From: Chloroflexota bacterium
GTDB lineage: Bacteria > Chloroflexota > Dehalococcoidia > UBA2979
Direction: 5' to 3'
DNA length: 5,619 nt
Assembly: GCA_027592975.1 (NCBI GenBank)
Contig: JAQCJS010000086.1
Location: 1 to 5,619, forward strand
Shown here: positions 5,371 to 5,619 of the stretch, piece after piece
Numbering within the stretch: position 1 is the stretch's first letter
Layout: every line of letters starts with the position of its first letter
Program-made: the position numbers and the translations under genes
Notes under the pieces: generated by a model
What the model was told of the DNA's origin: nothing
The model's database searches: none
Seen by the model: the letters and a program-made list of their open reading frames with translations, nothing else

Positions 5371-5619
5371 TCCGCCGCCCTGCCTCGGCCTAGCCGCCCG
5401 CCGCGAGTCCAGCGGGGATCCGTTGAGGCGGTAGACCTCCCAGAGCAGGACCGCGGCCAGCCCCGTCTGCGCGACCGCGGACGAGAACCGGGACAGGGAG
5501 AACCAGAGGAGGAATCCCCGCTGACGGAGGGCCGCCAGCGGGTCATGCTTGGAACTGGTGCTGTCGCTCACCGCGGGAGAATCACAGAGGTTCCGCGTAG
5601 GGCCCTGACCGTGACTTCT

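Larger units (their letters stand above)
5311..5571 (-). pseudogene. Truncated MFS transporter N-terminus
   Basis: An 86-codon frame (GTG at 5569-5571) starts MSDSTSSKHDPLAALRQRGF and continues through a hydrophobic helix to EVYRLNGSPL at residue 54 (about 5410). This is the characteristic opening of major facilitator superfamily transporters: a D-P-x-A-A-L-R cytoplasmic lead, a first membrane helix (about 20-44), then an x-Y-x-x-x-G-S-P-L turn that should enter helix two. Instead the frame changes to an Arg/Gly-rich sequence and runs into the palindromic repeat, stopping at TGA (5311-5313). The other two minus frames also lack recognisable transporter sequence beyond this point. About 350 residues of a normal transporter are therefore missing. 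No Shine-Dalgarno precedes the GTG and the frame stays open to the window edge, so the start could lie further upstream. Alternatives are a chance hydrophobic frame or a small membrane peptide. Confidence 0.5.

Noticed and set aside
1..5619. CRISPR array, tRNA, insertion sequence or toxin-antitoxin pair
   Set aside because: No regularly spaced direct repeats, cloverleaf-like sequence, transposase motif or small paired frames were found; intergenic space is short and accounted for.

Overview
The window is a compact, very GC-rich (roughly two-thirds G+C by eye) bacterial segment that looks like an accessory catabolic locus. It holds six intact genes, one apparent gene remnant and two structured intergenic repeat regions. 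No RNA gene, transposase, CRISPR array or phage gene is visible. The lineage cannot be fixed from this sequence. High GC, strong AGGAGG-type ribosome binding sites, many small-molecule enzymes of widely duplicated families and a 'LTPALSP'-type intergenic palindrome would suit a soil or thermophilic Chloroflexota-like bacterium or a high-GC proteobacterium. That is inference only.

Layout. Positions 4234 down to 20 (minus strand) hold five genes in one direction. In transcription order they are a nitroreductase (4234-3665), a protein of two EthD-like alpha+beta-barrel repeats (3597-2896, GTG start), a cyclase-family metal hydrolase (2870-1983), a 3-hydroxyisobutyrate dehydrogenase-like beta-hydroxyacid dehydrogenase (1928-996) and an AHL-lactonase-like metallo-beta-lactamase-fold hydrolase (814-20). 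Gaps are 67, 25, 54 and 181 bp. Each gene has a near-perfect Shine-Dalgarno sequence 5-6 nt before its start, so the first four are probably an operon. The lactonase is probably part of it but lies beyond a hairpin-rich gap that could attenuate or terminate transcription.

Divergently, on the plus strand, an ornithine cyclodeaminase/mu-crystallin-family NAD(P)-dependent enzyme runs from 4345 to 5295. The 110-bp divergent promoter region contains an alternating set of CGTGC/GCACG arms, the best candidate for an operator shared by both transcripts. No regulator gene lies in the window.

Downstream of the cyclodeaminase-family gene is a perfect palindromic repeat (about 5314-5354) flanked by 8-bp direct repeats. 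Running into it from the right on the minus strand is a short reading frame whose first ~54 residues look like the N-terminus and first membrane helix of an MFS transporter. The resemblance ends abruptly, so this is probably a truncated transporter gene.

How the genes may work together (inference): the set combines nitro or flavin-dependent reduction, an EthD-like accessory fold, amide or lactone-type hydrolysis by two different metal hydrolases, oxidation of a hydroxyacid, and an imine-reductase or deaminase-type enzyme. That is the composition of a degradation pathway for a nitrogen-containing cyclic or aromatic compound. The substrate is unknown, and all individual enzyme specificities are uncertain.
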